Origin: DASYTH01 sp036002505
Lineage (GTDB): Bacteria; Actinomycetota; Actinomycetes; Mycobacteriales; Pseudonocardiaceae
DNA: 64,000 nucleotides
NCBI RefSeq assembly: GCF_036002505.1
Contig: NZ_DASYTH010000043.1
Coordinates: 7,211-71,210, forward strand
Direction: 5' to 3'
In this document: piece by piece, positions 1 through 8,517 of the stretch
Layout: each line of letters begins with the position of its first letter
Position numbering within the stretch: position 1 is the stretch's first letter
Notes under the pieces: generated by a model
Database searches by the model: none
What the model was told of the DNA's origin: nothing
Seen by the model: only the letters and a program-made list of their open reading frames with translations
Made by a program: the position numbers and the translations under genes

Positions 1-83
1 TTGATCAGCACAACCGCCAGGAACACCACCAGCAGCACGAACGCGCCGGCAGCGATCAGCGCGGCCCACTGCCCTGCTGACAC
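1..83 (-). CDS. DUF948-like membrane protein, N-terminal part only
   Basis: Only the first 27 codons lie in the window; the gene runs off the left edge. It starts with GTG at 83, preceded by a strong ribosome site (AGGAGG at 88-93 on this strand). The visible residues (MSAGQWAALIAAG, then a run of V, L and F) form one N-terminal membrane helix. In actinobacteria a small DUF948 protein with exactly this start commonly sits between rarA and alaS, and rarA is the next gene on this strand. Identification rests on the start sequence and context; the function of DUF948 proteins is not known to me. Confidence 0.6.
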   Translation of the reverse strand, partial: MSAGQWAALIAAGAFVLLVVFLAVVLI

Positions 84-130
84 GAGCCCTCCTACCCTGG
101 GGTGCCTTGGCTTGGCGGTCAGGCTACCGC

Positions 131-159
131 GTGCCTGATCACCGGCTCTGATCAGGCAC
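131..159. repeat. perfect inverted repeat between divergent genes
   Basis: Arms of 11 bp (GTGCCTGATCA and TGATCAGGCAC) are separated by 7 bp. The site lies between the DUF948 gene (leftward) and the methyltransferase gene (rightward), so it cannot be a shared terminator. It could be an operator. No regulator gene is adjacent. Confidence 0.5.
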
Positions 160-268
160 GGCCAACACCGGATGCCAAACGCTGGACATATCCGCGCCAC
201 TCCGTAACGGGCCGACAGCGCAGGGCGACCCCCGCTCGACAGCGGACATGTCGAGCGAGGGGACCAGG

Positions 269-1138
269 ATGGGCTGGAGGAATGCGGCCCGGCCGGTGGT
301 GCGCCGGGCGCGCGCGGTGGGAACGGTCCTGCGGCGGCCGCCGTGGGTGGCGCCCGGCCATTACTACTCGCCGTTGGCCAGTGTTGCCGACGTGGCCCGG
401 GCCAAGGCGAACGCGAGCCGTGCCGAGCTCCTGGGCTTCGACCTGCGGGCCGGCGAGCAGCGCGACCTGATCAAGCAGATGATCCCGTTGTGGGACGACT
501 ATCTGGCCAATGGTTCCGGCCGGCGTTTCCAGCCCGGCAACATGCTGTACTCACGGACCGAGGCCGCTCCCTTCGACGCCATGCTGCGGCTGCGCCGGCC
601 GAAGTCGATCATCGAGGTGGGCTCGGGCTACTCCACCGCGGTGGCCCTGGACACGCGGGACGCGGCGTTGCCCGACCTGTGCATCACCTGTATCGAGCCC
701 TACCCCGACCGCCTGCTCGGGCTGCTCCGGCCCGGTGATCACGAGCAGCTGGTGCTGCGCCGGGAGCCCGTCCAGGACACTCCGCTCGACGTCTTCGACG
801 CGCTGCAACCGAACGACATCCTGTTCATCGACAGCACCCATGTCAGCAAGCCCGGCAGCGACGTGAACTGGCTGCTGTTCGAGGTGCTCCCCCGCCTCCG
901 CGTCGGGGTGCTCGTCCACGTCCACGACATCTTCTGGCCGTTCGAGTACCCCACCGAGTGGCTCGACGAGGGCCGGGACTGGAACGAGAACTACCTGCTC
1001 CGGGCGTTCCTGACGCTGAACGACCGCTTCGCGGTGCGGCTGTTCCTCGACTTCGTGTGGAAGACCATGCCGGACGTGGCGGCCCGGTTCCCCGGCGAGT
1101 ACACCCCGAGCGGGCTGTGGCTGGAGCGGGTCGCCTGA
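269..1138 (+). CDS. class I SAM-dependent methyltransferase
   Basis: The protein is 289 aa from ATG 269, chosen because GAGGGGA lies 5 nt upstream; an in-frame ATG at 248 has no ribosome site. After a basic N-terminus comes a Rossmann-fold methyltransferase: motif I is IIEVGSGYSTAVAL (SAM binding), an acidic turn follows in CIEPYPD, and the later strands are DILFIDSTH and GVLVHVHDIF. This arrangement (GSGYST, FIDSTH, HDIFWP) is typical of the Methyltransf_24 group, which includes sugar and small-molecule methyltransferases. The substrate cannot be told. It is monocistronic, with its stop 1 nt from the rarA stop on the other strand. Confidence 0.75.
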   Translation: MGWRNAARPVVRRARAVGTVLRRPPWVAPGHYYSPLASVADVARAKANASRAELLGFDLRAGEQRDLIKQMIPLWDDYLANGSGRRFQPGNMLYSRTEAAPFDAMLRLRRPKSIIEVGSGYSTAVALDTRDAALPDLCITCIEPYPDRLLGLLRPGDHEQLVLRREPVQDTPLDVFDALQPNDILFIDSTHVSKPGSDVNWLLFEVLPRLRVGVLVHVHDIFWPFEYPTEWLDEGRDWNENYLLRAFLTLNDRFAVRLFLDFVWKTMPDVAARFPGEYTPSGLWLERVA

Positions 1139-1139
1139 C

Positions 1140-2504
1140 TCACTCCTCCCCGCGCACCGCCTTGCGGAGCTTGGGGAGGCGCTCGGCGACCGGGCGTTCG
1201 GCGCCGCGCTGGGTGGGGTGGTAGTAGTCGCGGCCGACGAGCTCGTCGGGTGGGTACTGCTGGGCGAGGATGCCTTCGGGGGCGTCGTGCGGGTAGCGGT
1301 AGCCGGTGGCGTTGCCGAGGGACTTGGCGCCGGGATAGTGGCCGTCGCGGAGGTGGGCGGGGACGGTGCCGATCCTGCCTTCGCGGATGTCGGCCATGGC
1401 GGCGGAGATGCCGGTGGTGACCGCGTTGGACTTGGGGGCGGTGGCGATGTGCACGGTGGCCTGGGCGAGGTTGAGGGCGCACTCGGGGAGGCCGATGAGC
1501 TGGACGGCCTGGGCGGCGGCGACGGCCACCTGGAGCGCGGTGGGGTCGGCCATGCCGACCTCTTCGCTGGCCTGGATGACGAGGCGGCGGGCGATGAAGC
1601 GGGGGTCCTCGCCGGCTTCGATCATCCGGGCCAGGTAGTGCAGCGCGGCGTCCACATCGGACCCGCGGAGCGACTTGATGAACGCGGAGATCACGTCGTA
1701 GTGCTGGTCGCCCTGGCGGTCGTAGCGGACCGCTGCTTTGTCCACAGTGGACTCGACGGTGGTCAGGTCGATGTGGCCCTCATGCGTGGACTCGGCGGAG
1801 TCGGCGGCGGCTTCCAATGCGGTGAGGGCGCGGCGGGCGTCTCCCCCGGCCAGCCGAACCAGGTGGTCCTCGGCGTCGGCGTCCAGGGTGACCGCGGCGG
1901 CGAGTCCCCGCTCGTCGGTCACCGCGCGGCGGATCAGGGCGCGCACGTCCTCGTCGGTCAGCGAGCGCAGCTGCAGCACCAGGGAGCGGGACAGCAGCGG
2001 CGAGACCACCGAAAAGAACGGGTTCTCCGTGGTGGCCGCCACCAGCAGCACGATCCGGTCCTCGACGGCGCCGAGCAGCGCGTCCTGCTGGGTCTTGGAG
2101 AACCGGTGCACCTCGTCGATGAACAGCACGGTCGGTTCCCCCGAGTGCGCCAGCCGCCGCCGCGCCTCGTCGATGACCGCCCGCACCTCCTTCACCCCGG
2201 CCGACACCGCCGACAGCGCCGCGAACCGCCGCCCGATCGCCTTGCTCACCAGCATCGCCAGCGTCGTCTTCCCGGTCCCCGGCGGCCCGTACAGCAGCAC
2301 CGACGCCGGCGCCGCCCCCTCCACCAACCGCCGCAGCGGCGACCCCGCCCCCAGCAGATGTCCCTGCCCCACCACCTCGTCCAGCGACTGCGGCCGCATC
2401 CGCACCGCCAGCGGCGTGTTCGCCCGCACCCGCGCATCCCGCGCGGCCAAGCCGCCGTCCGGCGCCTCGAACAAGTCGAGGTCAAGCCCCTCTTCCACAA
2501 CCAT
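1140..2504 (-). CDS. rarA: replication-associated recombination protein A (RarA/MgsA), AAA+ ATPase
   Basis: The 454-aa protein starts at ATG 2504; upstream codons would read through a palindromic repeat and are not coding. RarA acts at stalled replication forks together with the clamp loader and SSB. Walker A is GPPGTGKTT (about residues 73-81), Walker B is VLFIDEVHRF (about 126-135), then sensor 1 in ATTENPFF and the C-terminal tetramerisation region with the conserved LPECALNLAQA and GKSLG-like GAKSLGNATGYRYPHD. The length fits the family. In M. tuberculosis the same family is Rv2559c, also near alaS and aspS. There is no SOS-box-like sequence upstream. Confidence 0.95.
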   Translation of the reverse strand: MVVEEGLDLDLFEAPDGGLAARDARVRANTPLAVRMRPQSLDEVVGQGHLLGAGSPLRRLVEGAAPASVLLYGPPGTGKTTLAMLVSKAIGRRFAALSAVSAGVKEVRAVIDEARRRLAHSGEPTVLFIDEVHRFSKTQQDALLGAVEDRIVLLVAATTENPFFSVVSPLLSRSLVLQLRSLTDEDVRALIRRAVTDERGLAAAVTLDADAEDHLVRLAGGDARRALTALEAAADSAESTHEGHIDLTTVESTVDKAAVRYDRQGDQHYDVISAFIKSLRGSDVDAALHYLARMIEAGEDPRFIARRLVIQASEEVGMADPTALQVAVAAAQAVQLIGLPECALNLAQATVHIATAPKSNAVTTGISAAMADIREGRIGTVPAHLRDGHYPGAKSLGNATGYRYPHDAPEGILAQQYPPDELVGRDYYHPTQRGAERPVAERLPKLRKAVRGEE

Positions 2505-2550
2505 CGACGCTACCCCCGCCCCCCTGCCCCGCCGTCCCCGGTTTCCCAAA

Positions 2551-2617
2551 CCGACTTGTCGCGGGAAGTACCCACGACAAGACCCACCTGTCGCGGGAAG
2601 TTCCCGCGACAAGTCGG
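2551..2617. repeat. 67-bp double-palindrome element, copy 1
   Basis: Two hairpins lie in tandem, each built on TTGTCGCGGGAA facing TTCCCGCGACAA, and the outer edges (CCGACTTGTC and GACAAGTCGG) also pair. Two further copies of the same length and orientation lie at 3649 and 45850. This copy sits in the divergent gap between rarA and the DUF559-like gene, so terminator function alone does not explain it. Confidence 0.85.
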
Positions 2618-2741
2618 CTCCCTACCACAGGGGTGGCTGGGTGAGCCGGTTCGGGCGGGCAGTTGTCCACAACTCGGGTGGGTGTCCACAGGCGCGAGGG
2701 GACACCGTGACCGGCGGGTCCGCACTGCGCATGGTGGTCGC

Positions 2742-3638
2742 ATGCAAACGTGGTGGCGGCAGGCGAACCTGCGCGACGGACTCATCCTGCGCCGAGCGCT
2801 GGTGCCGACGATGACCACGTCGAACGTGGTGCGCAACGCCGTTCGGCAAAAGATCATCGTGGCTCTCCAGCGCGGCGTGTACCTACCTGATCGCCGGGCG
2901 GCGAGCGCACTCGAGGCCGCACGCGCCGCACTCGTGGCAGTGAGCGAACCCGATTCGGCCGCGAGTCACGTCACGGCGGCGTTGGTGCATGGACTACGGG
3001 TACCCGGGCACCTTCACGACCGGGAGCACATCACCATCCCTCGCCCGGAGCGCCGTCCGCATCGACCCCGGCTGCAGTTGCACACGGCCCGTCTACCGGA
3101 GGACGACGTCGTCGTGCTCGAGGGCGTTCCGGTGACGACGGTCGCGCGCACGCTGGTGGACCTGTGCCGATCGTGGCCGAGACTCGACGCCGTCTGCGCG
3201 GTGGAGGATGCTTTGCGCCGCGAGCTCGTGGTCAGGGACGACCTGGATCTGTCCAGCTGGCGGCTGACGCGTACGCCGTGGATCATCCGCGCGCGCAGCC
3301 GGTTCAACGCGGCGGATCCCCGCTCACAGTCGCCACTCGAGACCCAGGCGCGGCTGGTGCTGATGGACGCCAAGCTGCCGACTCCAGAGCCGCAACTGGT
3401 GGTCGAGTTGCCCACCGGCGGGCGGGCCTACCTCGACCTTGGATATCGCCGGCAACAGGTGGGCATCGAACTCGATGGCCGCGATGTTCACGCGATGCCG
3501 CGCGCCCTCTACAACGACCGGGTGCGCCAGAACGCATTGACCTCGCTTGGCTGGACGATTCTCCGTTTCACCTGGACCGACGTAACTCGCGGCCGGGACA
3601 GTTTCGTCGCCACCGTCGCGGCCGCACTCCGCCGATAG
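2742..3638 (+). CDS. DUF559/AbiEi-like protein with a PD-(D/E)xK-type C-terminal domain
   Basis: The protein is 298 aa from ATG 2742. Its first 60 residues (RDGLILRRALV, IVALQRGVYLP) resemble the winged-helix start of actinobacterial type IV toxin-antitoxin AbiEi/DUF559 proteins. The C-terminal part has the nuclease-like pattern AYLDLGYRR, GIELDG and WTILRFTWTDV (Asp, Glu-x-Asp-Gly and a following aromatic strand), as in Vsr-like DUF559 domains. No toxin partner gene is adjacent, so an antitoxin role is not supported here. Such proteins are common, scattered single genes in actinobacteria with no settled function. The ribosome site is weak. Confidence 0.6.
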   Translation: MQTWWRQANLRDGLILRRALVPTMTTSNVVRNAVRQKIIVALQRGVYLPDRRAASALEAARAALVAVSEPDSAASHVTAALVHGLRVPGHLHDREHITIPRPERRPHRPRLQLHTARLPEDDVVVLEGVPVTTVARTLVDLCRSWPRLDAVCAVEDALRRELVVRDDLDLSSWRLTRTPWIIRARSRFNAADPRSQSPLETQARLVLMDAKLPTPEPQLVVELPTGGRAYLDLGYRRQQVGIELDGRDVHAMPRALYNDRVRQNALTSLGWTILRFTWTDVTRGRDSFVATVAAALRR

Positions 3639-3648
3639 GCCGCCGTTG

Positions 3649-3715
3649 CCGACTTGTCACGGGAAGTTCCCGTGACAGGACGGACTTGTCGTGGGAAGTA
3701 CCCGCGACAAGTCGG
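3649..3715. repeat. 67-bp double-palindrome element, copy 2
   Basis: Same length and orientation as the copy at 2551. Its first hairpin has CAC/GTG where the other copies have CGC/GCG or CGC/ACG, a paired change that keeps the stem. It begins 10 bp after the DUF559-like stop codon and could end that transcript. Confidence 0.85.
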
Positions 3716-3772
3716 TTCCGCTGAACGCGAACTCACCTGGTGTGGGGGTGCGCGGGCGGCCAGGGTGGAGTC

Positions 3773-4522
3773 GTGATCGATCGGGTTGCGGTGCTCTCGG
3801 ATGTCCACTGTGTACTGCCGGCGCTGGAGGCGGTGCTGGCGGAGCCGGACGTGCGGGGAGCGGATCTCATTGTGCTACCTGGTGATCTGGTGGTCGGGCC
3901 GATGCCGGTGGAGACGGTTGAGCTGATCGAGTCGCTGGGTGAGCGGGTGGTGTGGGTCGGGGGGAACTGCGAGCGGATCACAGTGGAGCTGGCGCGCGGG
4001 GAGCGGGGCGGTGGTGAGCCGAACCTGACGATGGCGGCGTGGGGGGCCGGGCGGTTGCGGGAGGACCAGGTCGACCGGATCGCGGGGTTGCCGAAGACGG
4101 TCACGCTGGAGGTCGGCGGGCTGGGTGAGGTGCTGTTCTGCCACGCGACGCCGCGGGACGACGAGGAGATCGTGCTGGTGGACTCCGGGGAGGAGCGGTG
4201 GCGGGAGGTGCTGGCGGGGGCGCCGCCGACGGTCGTGTGCGGGCACACGCACATGCCGTTCGTGCGGTTGGTGGACCGGCGGACCGTGGTGAACCCCGGG
4301 TCGGTCGGGATGCCCTACGGCACGACGGGGGCGCACTGGGCGCTGCTGGGCGGTGGCGGCCCGGCGGTTCAGTTGCGGCGCACGGAGTTCGACGTCGAGG
4401 CGGCCGCGGCAAAGATCATCGCCGGGTGCGACTTCCCGGGGGTCGAGGAGTTCATCGACCACTACCTGCGGCGGCCGCCGTCGGACCTGGAGGCCCTCGA
4501 GACGTTCCGGGCTAGGACTTAG
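3773..4522 (+). CDS. calcineurin-like metallophosphoesterase (YfcE/MJ0936 type)
   Basis: The 249-aa protein starts at GTG 3773 with GGGTGGAG just upstream. It carries the metal-binding set of the calcineurin-like fold: LSDVH (about residues 8-12), VLPGDLV, GGNCER, CHATP and GHTHMP. The second metal motif, usually GNHD/E, reads GNCER, as in some phosphodiesterases of this subfamily. It probably hydrolyses a phosphodiester or phosphomonoester in the cytoplasm; the substrate is unknown. The stop overlaps the stop of the convergent TfoX-like gene by 11 bp. Confidence 0.8.
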   Translation: MIDRVAVLSDVHCVLPALEAVLAEPDVRGADLIVLPGDLVVGPMPVETVELIESLGERVVWVGGNCERITVELARGERGGGEPNLTMAAWGAGRLREDQVDRIAGLPKTVTLEVGGLGEVLFCHATPRDDEEIVLVDSGEERWREVLAGAPPTVVCGHTHMPFVRLVDRRTVVNPGSVGMPYGTTGAHWALLGGGGPAVQLRRTEFDVEAAAAKIIAGCDFPGVEEFIDHYLRRPPSDLEALETFRART

Positions 4523-4841
4523 GGGGCAGGGAGGCCGCGTACTTCCGGCCGGCCTCGAGCCATTCGGCCAGCTGGTCGTCGTCGAGGTACTCGCCGGCCA
4601 CGACGACGAAGCCGCGCATGGGGCGACCGGTGAAGTCGAACTCGCCGGCGCCCGGGCGGGCCAGCGCCGCCTCCTTGGCTTCCGCACCGACCCGGACGAT
4701 CATGCCGTCGCCCATGATGCCGGCGATCATGTGGCCGTGCTCGAGGAAGCACAGGCCGCCGAACATCTTCTTCTCGCTGATCTCCGCCGCGTCGCCGAGC
4801 AGGTCCCGCAGCCGCCCGGCGAGCACCTCGTCGTACGCCAT
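4512..4841 (-). CDS. TfoX/Sxy N-terminal domain protein
   Basis: A 109-aa protein from ATG 4841. It has the compact TfoX_N fold signature: KKMFGGLCFLEHGHMIAG in the first third, then MIVRVG, and FTGRPMRGFV and a basic C-terminus (AGRKYAASLP). Proteins of this size carry only the N-terminal domain of Sxy/TfoX. In proteobacteria full-length Sxy controls competence; in actinobacteria the role of the lone domain is unknown. It is divergent from the FMN reductase gene. Confidence 0.8.
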   Translation of the reverse strand: MAYDEVLAGRLRDLLGDAAEISEKKMFGGLCFLEHGHMIAGIMGDGMIVRVGAEAKEAALARPGAGEFDFTGRPMRGFVVVAGEYLDDDQLAEWLEAGRKYAASLPPKS

Positions 4842-4907
4842 GCGGCACAGGGTCTCACCCGCGCGACCGCTTTGACAGCCGAACACACCGGTGGTCGGAT
4901 GCGAGGC

Positions 4908-5480
4908 ATGGCCACGATCGTCGTCCTGTCCGGCAGCCCGTCGAACACCTCGCGGACCGCGGCGCTGACCCGGTACCTGGCCGCACTCCTCGACGAGCGC
5001 GGGCACGACACCCGCGTGGTCAACATCCGGGAGGACCTGCCGGCCGAGGCGCTGATCGGAGCCGACACCGGCGACCCCGCGATCGCGGACGTGGTCGGCG
5101 CGATCCACGACGCGGACGGCATCCTGGTCGCCTCCGCGGTCTACAAGGCGGCCTACACCGGCGTGCTCAAGCTCGTGCTGGATCTGTTGCCGCATATGGC
5201 TTTCGCCGGCAAGGTCGTGTTGCCGCTGCTGACCGGCGCGGGCGAGGTGCACACGCTGGCGCTGGACTACGCGCTGCGCCCGGTGCTCGCCGCGCTCGGC
5301 TCCTACCACGTCGTGCCCGGACTTTTCGTGATGGACAAGGACATCGAGCGGACCGCGGACGGGATCTCGCTCGCCGAGCGGGCCGATGCCGCGGTGCGCG
5401 CCGCAGTCGACACATTCGACACAGCACTTACGGGTGTTCCAACGCCGGCTCAGGGTGATCAAGTACCGGCTCGGGCGTGA
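4908..5480 (+). CDS. NADPH-dependent FMN reductase, SsuE type
   Basis: A 190-aa flavodoxin-like protein; start ATG 4908 (another in-frame ATG lies at 4899). The N-terminal phosphate loop VLSGSPSNTSRTAAL binds FMN, and ILVASAVYKAAYTGVLKLVLDLLP is the dimer/flavin region typical of SsuE and MsuE reductases that feed reduced FMN to sulfonate monooxygenases. No monooxygenase or sulfonate transporter is nearby, so the partner is unknown. The last 53 bp overlap the convergent SGNH hydrolase gene. Confidence 0.8.
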   Translation: MATIVVLSGSPSNTSRTAALTRYLAALLDERGHDTRVVNIREDLPAEALIGADTGDPAIADVVGAIHDADGILVASAVYKAAYTGVLKLVLDLLPHMAFAGKVVLPLLTGAGEVHTLALDYALRPVLAALGSYHVVPGLFVMDKDIERTADGISLAERADAAVRAAVDTFDTALTGVPTPAQGDQVPARA

Positions 5481-6228
5481 GCAGCGAGCGCAGCATCACG
5501 GCCAGCGCGTAGGGCACCAGGTCCCGGCCACGCCGCCAAACCCATGGAATTCCCTTCAGCACCAACCAGGCCACGTGCTGCGCGGGCGTCGGCGCCAGCC
5601 CGCCGGAGCACTCCAGGCTGACCGGGCGCGGCACCACGCACCCGCGCGCGGCCAGCAGGACGCTGAACTCGGCGGCCAGCATGCGGTGCCCCAGCTCGGA
5701 CGGGTGCAGCCGGTCCACGCTCCACGACGACACCTCGTACGCGCCCGGCATCCGGTCCAGGTCAACGTATCCGCAGCCACGGTCGGCCACTGCCGCGTCG
5801 ATCACCGCGTTCAGCCGGTCGATCCGCGCCCGCAGCGCCCGGTGCAACGCCTTCGGCAACCGGAACACCCGGCCGTGGTCGTGGTAGCGCACCAGCAGCA
5901 CCACCGCGCCCGCGGCCCGCAACTCCCCCACCGCGGCACCGAGATCCGCCCGCATGCCATCCGGATCGAAGTCCGAGCGGAGCGTGTCGTTCATACCCAC
6001 GATCACCACGGCCGCGTCCGGCCGAACCCGCAACGCCGCGGGCAGCTGGGTCTTCCGCACGCACGCCACCCGTGCGCCGGTGAACGACAGGTTCGTCAGC
6101 CGGGCCCCGAGGGCGTCCGCCAGCAGCGGGCCGACCCCCCGCCAGGTGCCGCCGGGCAGCGGGTCGCCCAGACCCACCGCCGTCGAATCGCCGAGTACCA
6201 CCAGGTTGCGCGCCATCCACGCGGTCAT
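5428..6228 (-). CDS. SGNH/GDSL-family hydrolase
   Basis: A 266-aa protein from ATG 6228 (ATG 6216 is an alternative). The block I serine lies in VVLGDSTAVGLG, block III Asn in VIVGMNDTL, and the block V Asp/His pair in VDRLHPSELGH, so a complete catalytic triad is present. There is no signal peptide, so it is probably a cytoplasmic esterase or lipase. After the His block the chain continues for about 90 residues with a Pro/Trp-rich tail (ending near LLTPEPVLDHPEPALEHP), longer than the core fold. The APH-fold kinase gene lies just upstream on the same strand; its stop is 29 bp from this start codon on the map, so read-through is possible. Confidence 0.8.
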   Translation of the reverse strand: MTAWMARNLVVLGDSTAVGLGDPLPGGTWRGVGPLLADALGARLTNLSFTGARVACVRKTQLPAALRVRPDAAVVIVGMNDTLRSDFDPDGMRADLGAAVGELRAAGAVVLLVRYHDHGRVFRLPKALHRALRARIDRLNAVIDAAVADRGCGYVDLDRMPGAYEVSSWSVDRLHPSELGHRMLAAEFSVLLAARGCVVPRPVSLECSGGLAPTPAQHVAWLVLKGIPWVWRRGRDLVPYALAVMLRSLLTPEPVLDHPEPALEHP

Positions 6229-6257
6229 GACCTCACGATCGGTGACCGGGTTGGCGA

Positions 6258-7454
6258 TCAGCGGAACGCAGGGTAAAGCGGCAGCGAGAGATCACCGTCG
6301 AACCGGGACTCCAGCGCGCGCACCACCTGCTCGGCGTGCTCGGCGACCGGCTCCACCCCGGCCGCCCCGGCGTACTTGGCCAGCCGGCGCCACCGTGCGG
6401 CCAGCACCCAGGGCCGGTCCGGCGTCTCGATCGAGCGCTTGGCGTGCGGGCAGCCTTCCAACTCCGGGTTGGTCATCAGCTGCCAGGTGGTGAACCAGAC
6501 CCAGAACAGTTGCGCGTCAACGAGTCTGGGCCGCAGCACGGCGTCGTCGCCGAGGTCCGGCCACATCGCCTTCACCTCGGCGCGCCACCCGGCGATCATC
6601 GCGTCGGTCATCCCGGTGGGCAGCCCGAACGCGCACCAGCAGGCCGGGAACGGCACCCGCAGGTAGGCCGCGTCGAACAGGATGTTCCGCACGCAGCCAC
6701 CCTCGAAGTCGAGGAAGCGCACGCCCTTGCTCTGGATGAGGTTGTTGTCCGGGCACGAGTCCGACGGGCTGAACGCGCGGTGCCGGTCCGCGCCGAGCAG
6801 GCCCCGCGCCCGCTCCACGCACTCCAGCGTCGCCGCCGAGGTGGCCAACCCCAGCTCGCCCTCCAGCAACCCGGGCAACTCGTCCAGCGCGGCCGGCCCG
6901 TCCTCGGCCAGCGGGTCCTTCGAACCGAGCTGACCCAGCCGCCGCTGCAACGCGTCGAAGTCGGCCTCCCGCCCGGCAGTGGTCGCGTGCAGCCGGCCCA
7001 GCGAGTGCGCCCAGGACAGCAGCGCCCGCTCGGCGGCCTTGGGATCGTTGCCCATCAGCCGCTCGGCCAGCGTCGGCGCCCGGCCCAGATCTTCCATCAC
7101 CAGCAGCCGGTGCTCGCCCTGGTGCGCGAACAGCTCCGGGCACACCCGGTCCTCGTTGGCGAGCGACGTGAACAGCTGGTAGCTCACCGCCTCGCGGACG
7201 AAGCTGTCGCACGGCTCGTCGGGCGGCAGCACGTACCGCTTGAGCACCAGGGTCCGGGGCAGTGCGAACGAGGCGGACGCGACCTTCACCCGCAGCACGA
7301 TCGACCGCTCGCTGCCGCCCAGGTCGACCGGGTCGGCCAGGGTGATCCGGGAACCGAACCGGCGGCCGAGCAGCGACTCCGCCGCCAGCACAGTGGCCGT
7401 GATCTCCGCATCGTCATTGATGGTCGGCGGGTCGGCGGCGATGTCCACACTCAT
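6258..7454 (-). CDS. aminoglycoside-phosphotransferase-fold kinase
   Basis: A 398-aa protein from ATG 7454 with GGAGGCG just upstream; upstream in-frame codons lack a ribosome site. The hinge LLVMEDLG, the catalytic loop FSPSDSCPDNNLI and the metal loop RFLDFEGG identify the APH/choline kinase fold. The catalytic loop normally reads HGDxxxxN; here the Asp and Asn are kept but His-Gly is Pro-Ser, so activity may be altered. The family phosphorylates small molecules such as sugars, amino acids or antibiotics. Nothing nearby suggests a resistance role. Confidence 0.7.
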   Translation of the reverse strand: MSVDIAADPPTINDDAEITATVLAAESLLGRRFGSRITLADPVDLGGSERSIVLRVKVASASFALPRTLVLKRYVLPPDEPCDSFVREAVSYQLFTSLANEDRVCPELFAHQGEHRLLVMEDLGRAPTLAERLMGNDPKAAERALLSWAHSLGRLHATTAGREADFDALQRRLGQLGSKDPLAEDGPAALDELPGLLEGELGLATSAATLECVERARGLLGADRHRAFSPSDSCPDNNLIQSKGVRFLDFEGGCVRNILFDAAYLRVPFPACWCAFGLPTGMTDAMIAGWRAEVKAMWPDLGDDAVLRPRLVDAQLFWVWFTTWQLMTNPELEGCPHAKRSIETPDRPWVLAARWRRLAKYAGAAGVEPVAEHAEQVVRALESRFDGDLSLPLYPAFR

Positions 7455-7544
7455 CGCCTCCGACCCTACTCGCGCGGGGACCGTCCATGTTTCCCTGGTA
7501 TCGACGGTAACTTTGTCAATCGATTCAGTACGAAGCGATCCCAC

Positions 7545-8486
7545 TCATCCGGTGGACAGCGGGCGGCCCGGATCGGCGACCTGCCAACCACCCTTACGCA
7601 GCAACAACACCAGTGCGGCGGCGAGCACGATCCCGGCCATGTTCACGGCAAGCTGACCCACCGAGTCGGCAACCCGGTCCCACTGACCGAGAATCGCCGC
7701 CACGCCCGCGTAGCCGGCGGCCGGCACGGTGGTGACCGAGATGAACACGCCGACCAGCGCCGCGGACTTCGCCGAGGTCATGGACAGCATCCCGGCCGCG
7801 CCGGCGAGCACCGCGACGACGAACGACCACGGGCCGACCTGATAGACGAAGTCCACCGCGTGCGGCCCCCGCAGCACGCTCGCCTCGAACAGGTTCACCG
7901 CGCTGCCCAGCGCCGCGCCGGCCGCGGTGATGCCGATGGCCAGCGGAAACCCGACCGCGATGGCCAGCGCACCGCGGCGCATGAGGTCCCAGCGGCGCCG
8001 GGCGAGGCCGACCGCGATCGCGGCGAGCGGGCCGAACTCCGGGCCGACCACCATGGCCCCGACGATCGTCACGGCCGAGTCGGTGATCACGCCGACCGCG
8101 GCCAGCAGGCAGGCGATGGCCAGGAACGCCAGGAACGTCACGTTCAGCCGGGACTCCTCGCCGGTGCGGGACAGCAACTCCTGCCACACCACGGCGTCCG
8201 CCGCGTCCCCGGGCGCCTGCTCCTCGGCCCGGTCCGCCGCGTCGGACAGCGACGTGTCCAGCTGCTCCAGCGTGATCCCGCCGGCACGGTCGATGCCCAG
8301 CGCGCACAGCGCCGCGATCACCTCGTCGGCCGCCTCCCGGGCGACGTCGGCCTCGACCAGGTCACCCGCCGGCTCGACCACGACCCCACGCAGTGCGAGC
8401 ACATGGGTGGCCCCCGGCTCGGCCCGCAGAATCGACAGCACCTCGTCGGTCGACCCTTCCGGCGAGACGACCCGCATGTGCAGCAC
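7545..8486 (-). CDS. DUF389 (TIGR00341-like) membrane protein
   Basis: A 313-aa protein from GTG 8486, with GGAGGG 5-10 nt upstream. Residues 1-110 are a soluble ACT/ferredoxin-like region (MRVVSPEGSTDEVL). From about residue 120 there are six or more hydrophobic segments, with the family signature GAMVVGPEFGPLAAIAVGLA. DUF389 proteins are integral membrane proteins of unknown function. It lies downstream of aspS on the same strand but is separated by a long hairpin that probably ends the aspS message. Confidence 0.8.
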   Translation of the reverse strand: MLHMRVVSPEGSTDEVLSILRAEPGATHVLALRGVVVEPAGDLVEADVAREAADEVIAALCALGIDRAGGITLEQLDTSLSDAADRAEEQAPGDAADAVVWQELLSRTGEESRLNVTFLAFLAIACLLAAVGVITDSAVTIVGAMVVGPEFGPLAAIAVGLARRRWDLMRRGALAIAVGFPLAIGITAAGAALGSAVNLFEASVLRGPHAVDFVYQVGPWSFVVAVLAGAAGMLSMTSAKSAALVGVFISVTTVPAAGYAGVAAILGQWDRVADSVGQLAVNMAGIVLAAALVLLLRKGGWQVADPGRPLSTG

Positions 8487-8517
8487 CAGGCCCTCCGTTC
8501 AACATTCATCGCGCTGA

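Noticed and set aside
1218..2741. Long open frame on the + strand across rarA, in frame with the DUF559-like gene
   Set aside because: It is antisense to the clear RarA protein, Gly/Val- and Arg/Pro-rich, and an effect of high GC; the real gene starts at 2742.
2742..3638. AbiE toxin-antitoxin locus
   Set aside because: The AbiEi-like protein stands alone; no AbiEii nucleotidyltransferase gene is adjacent.
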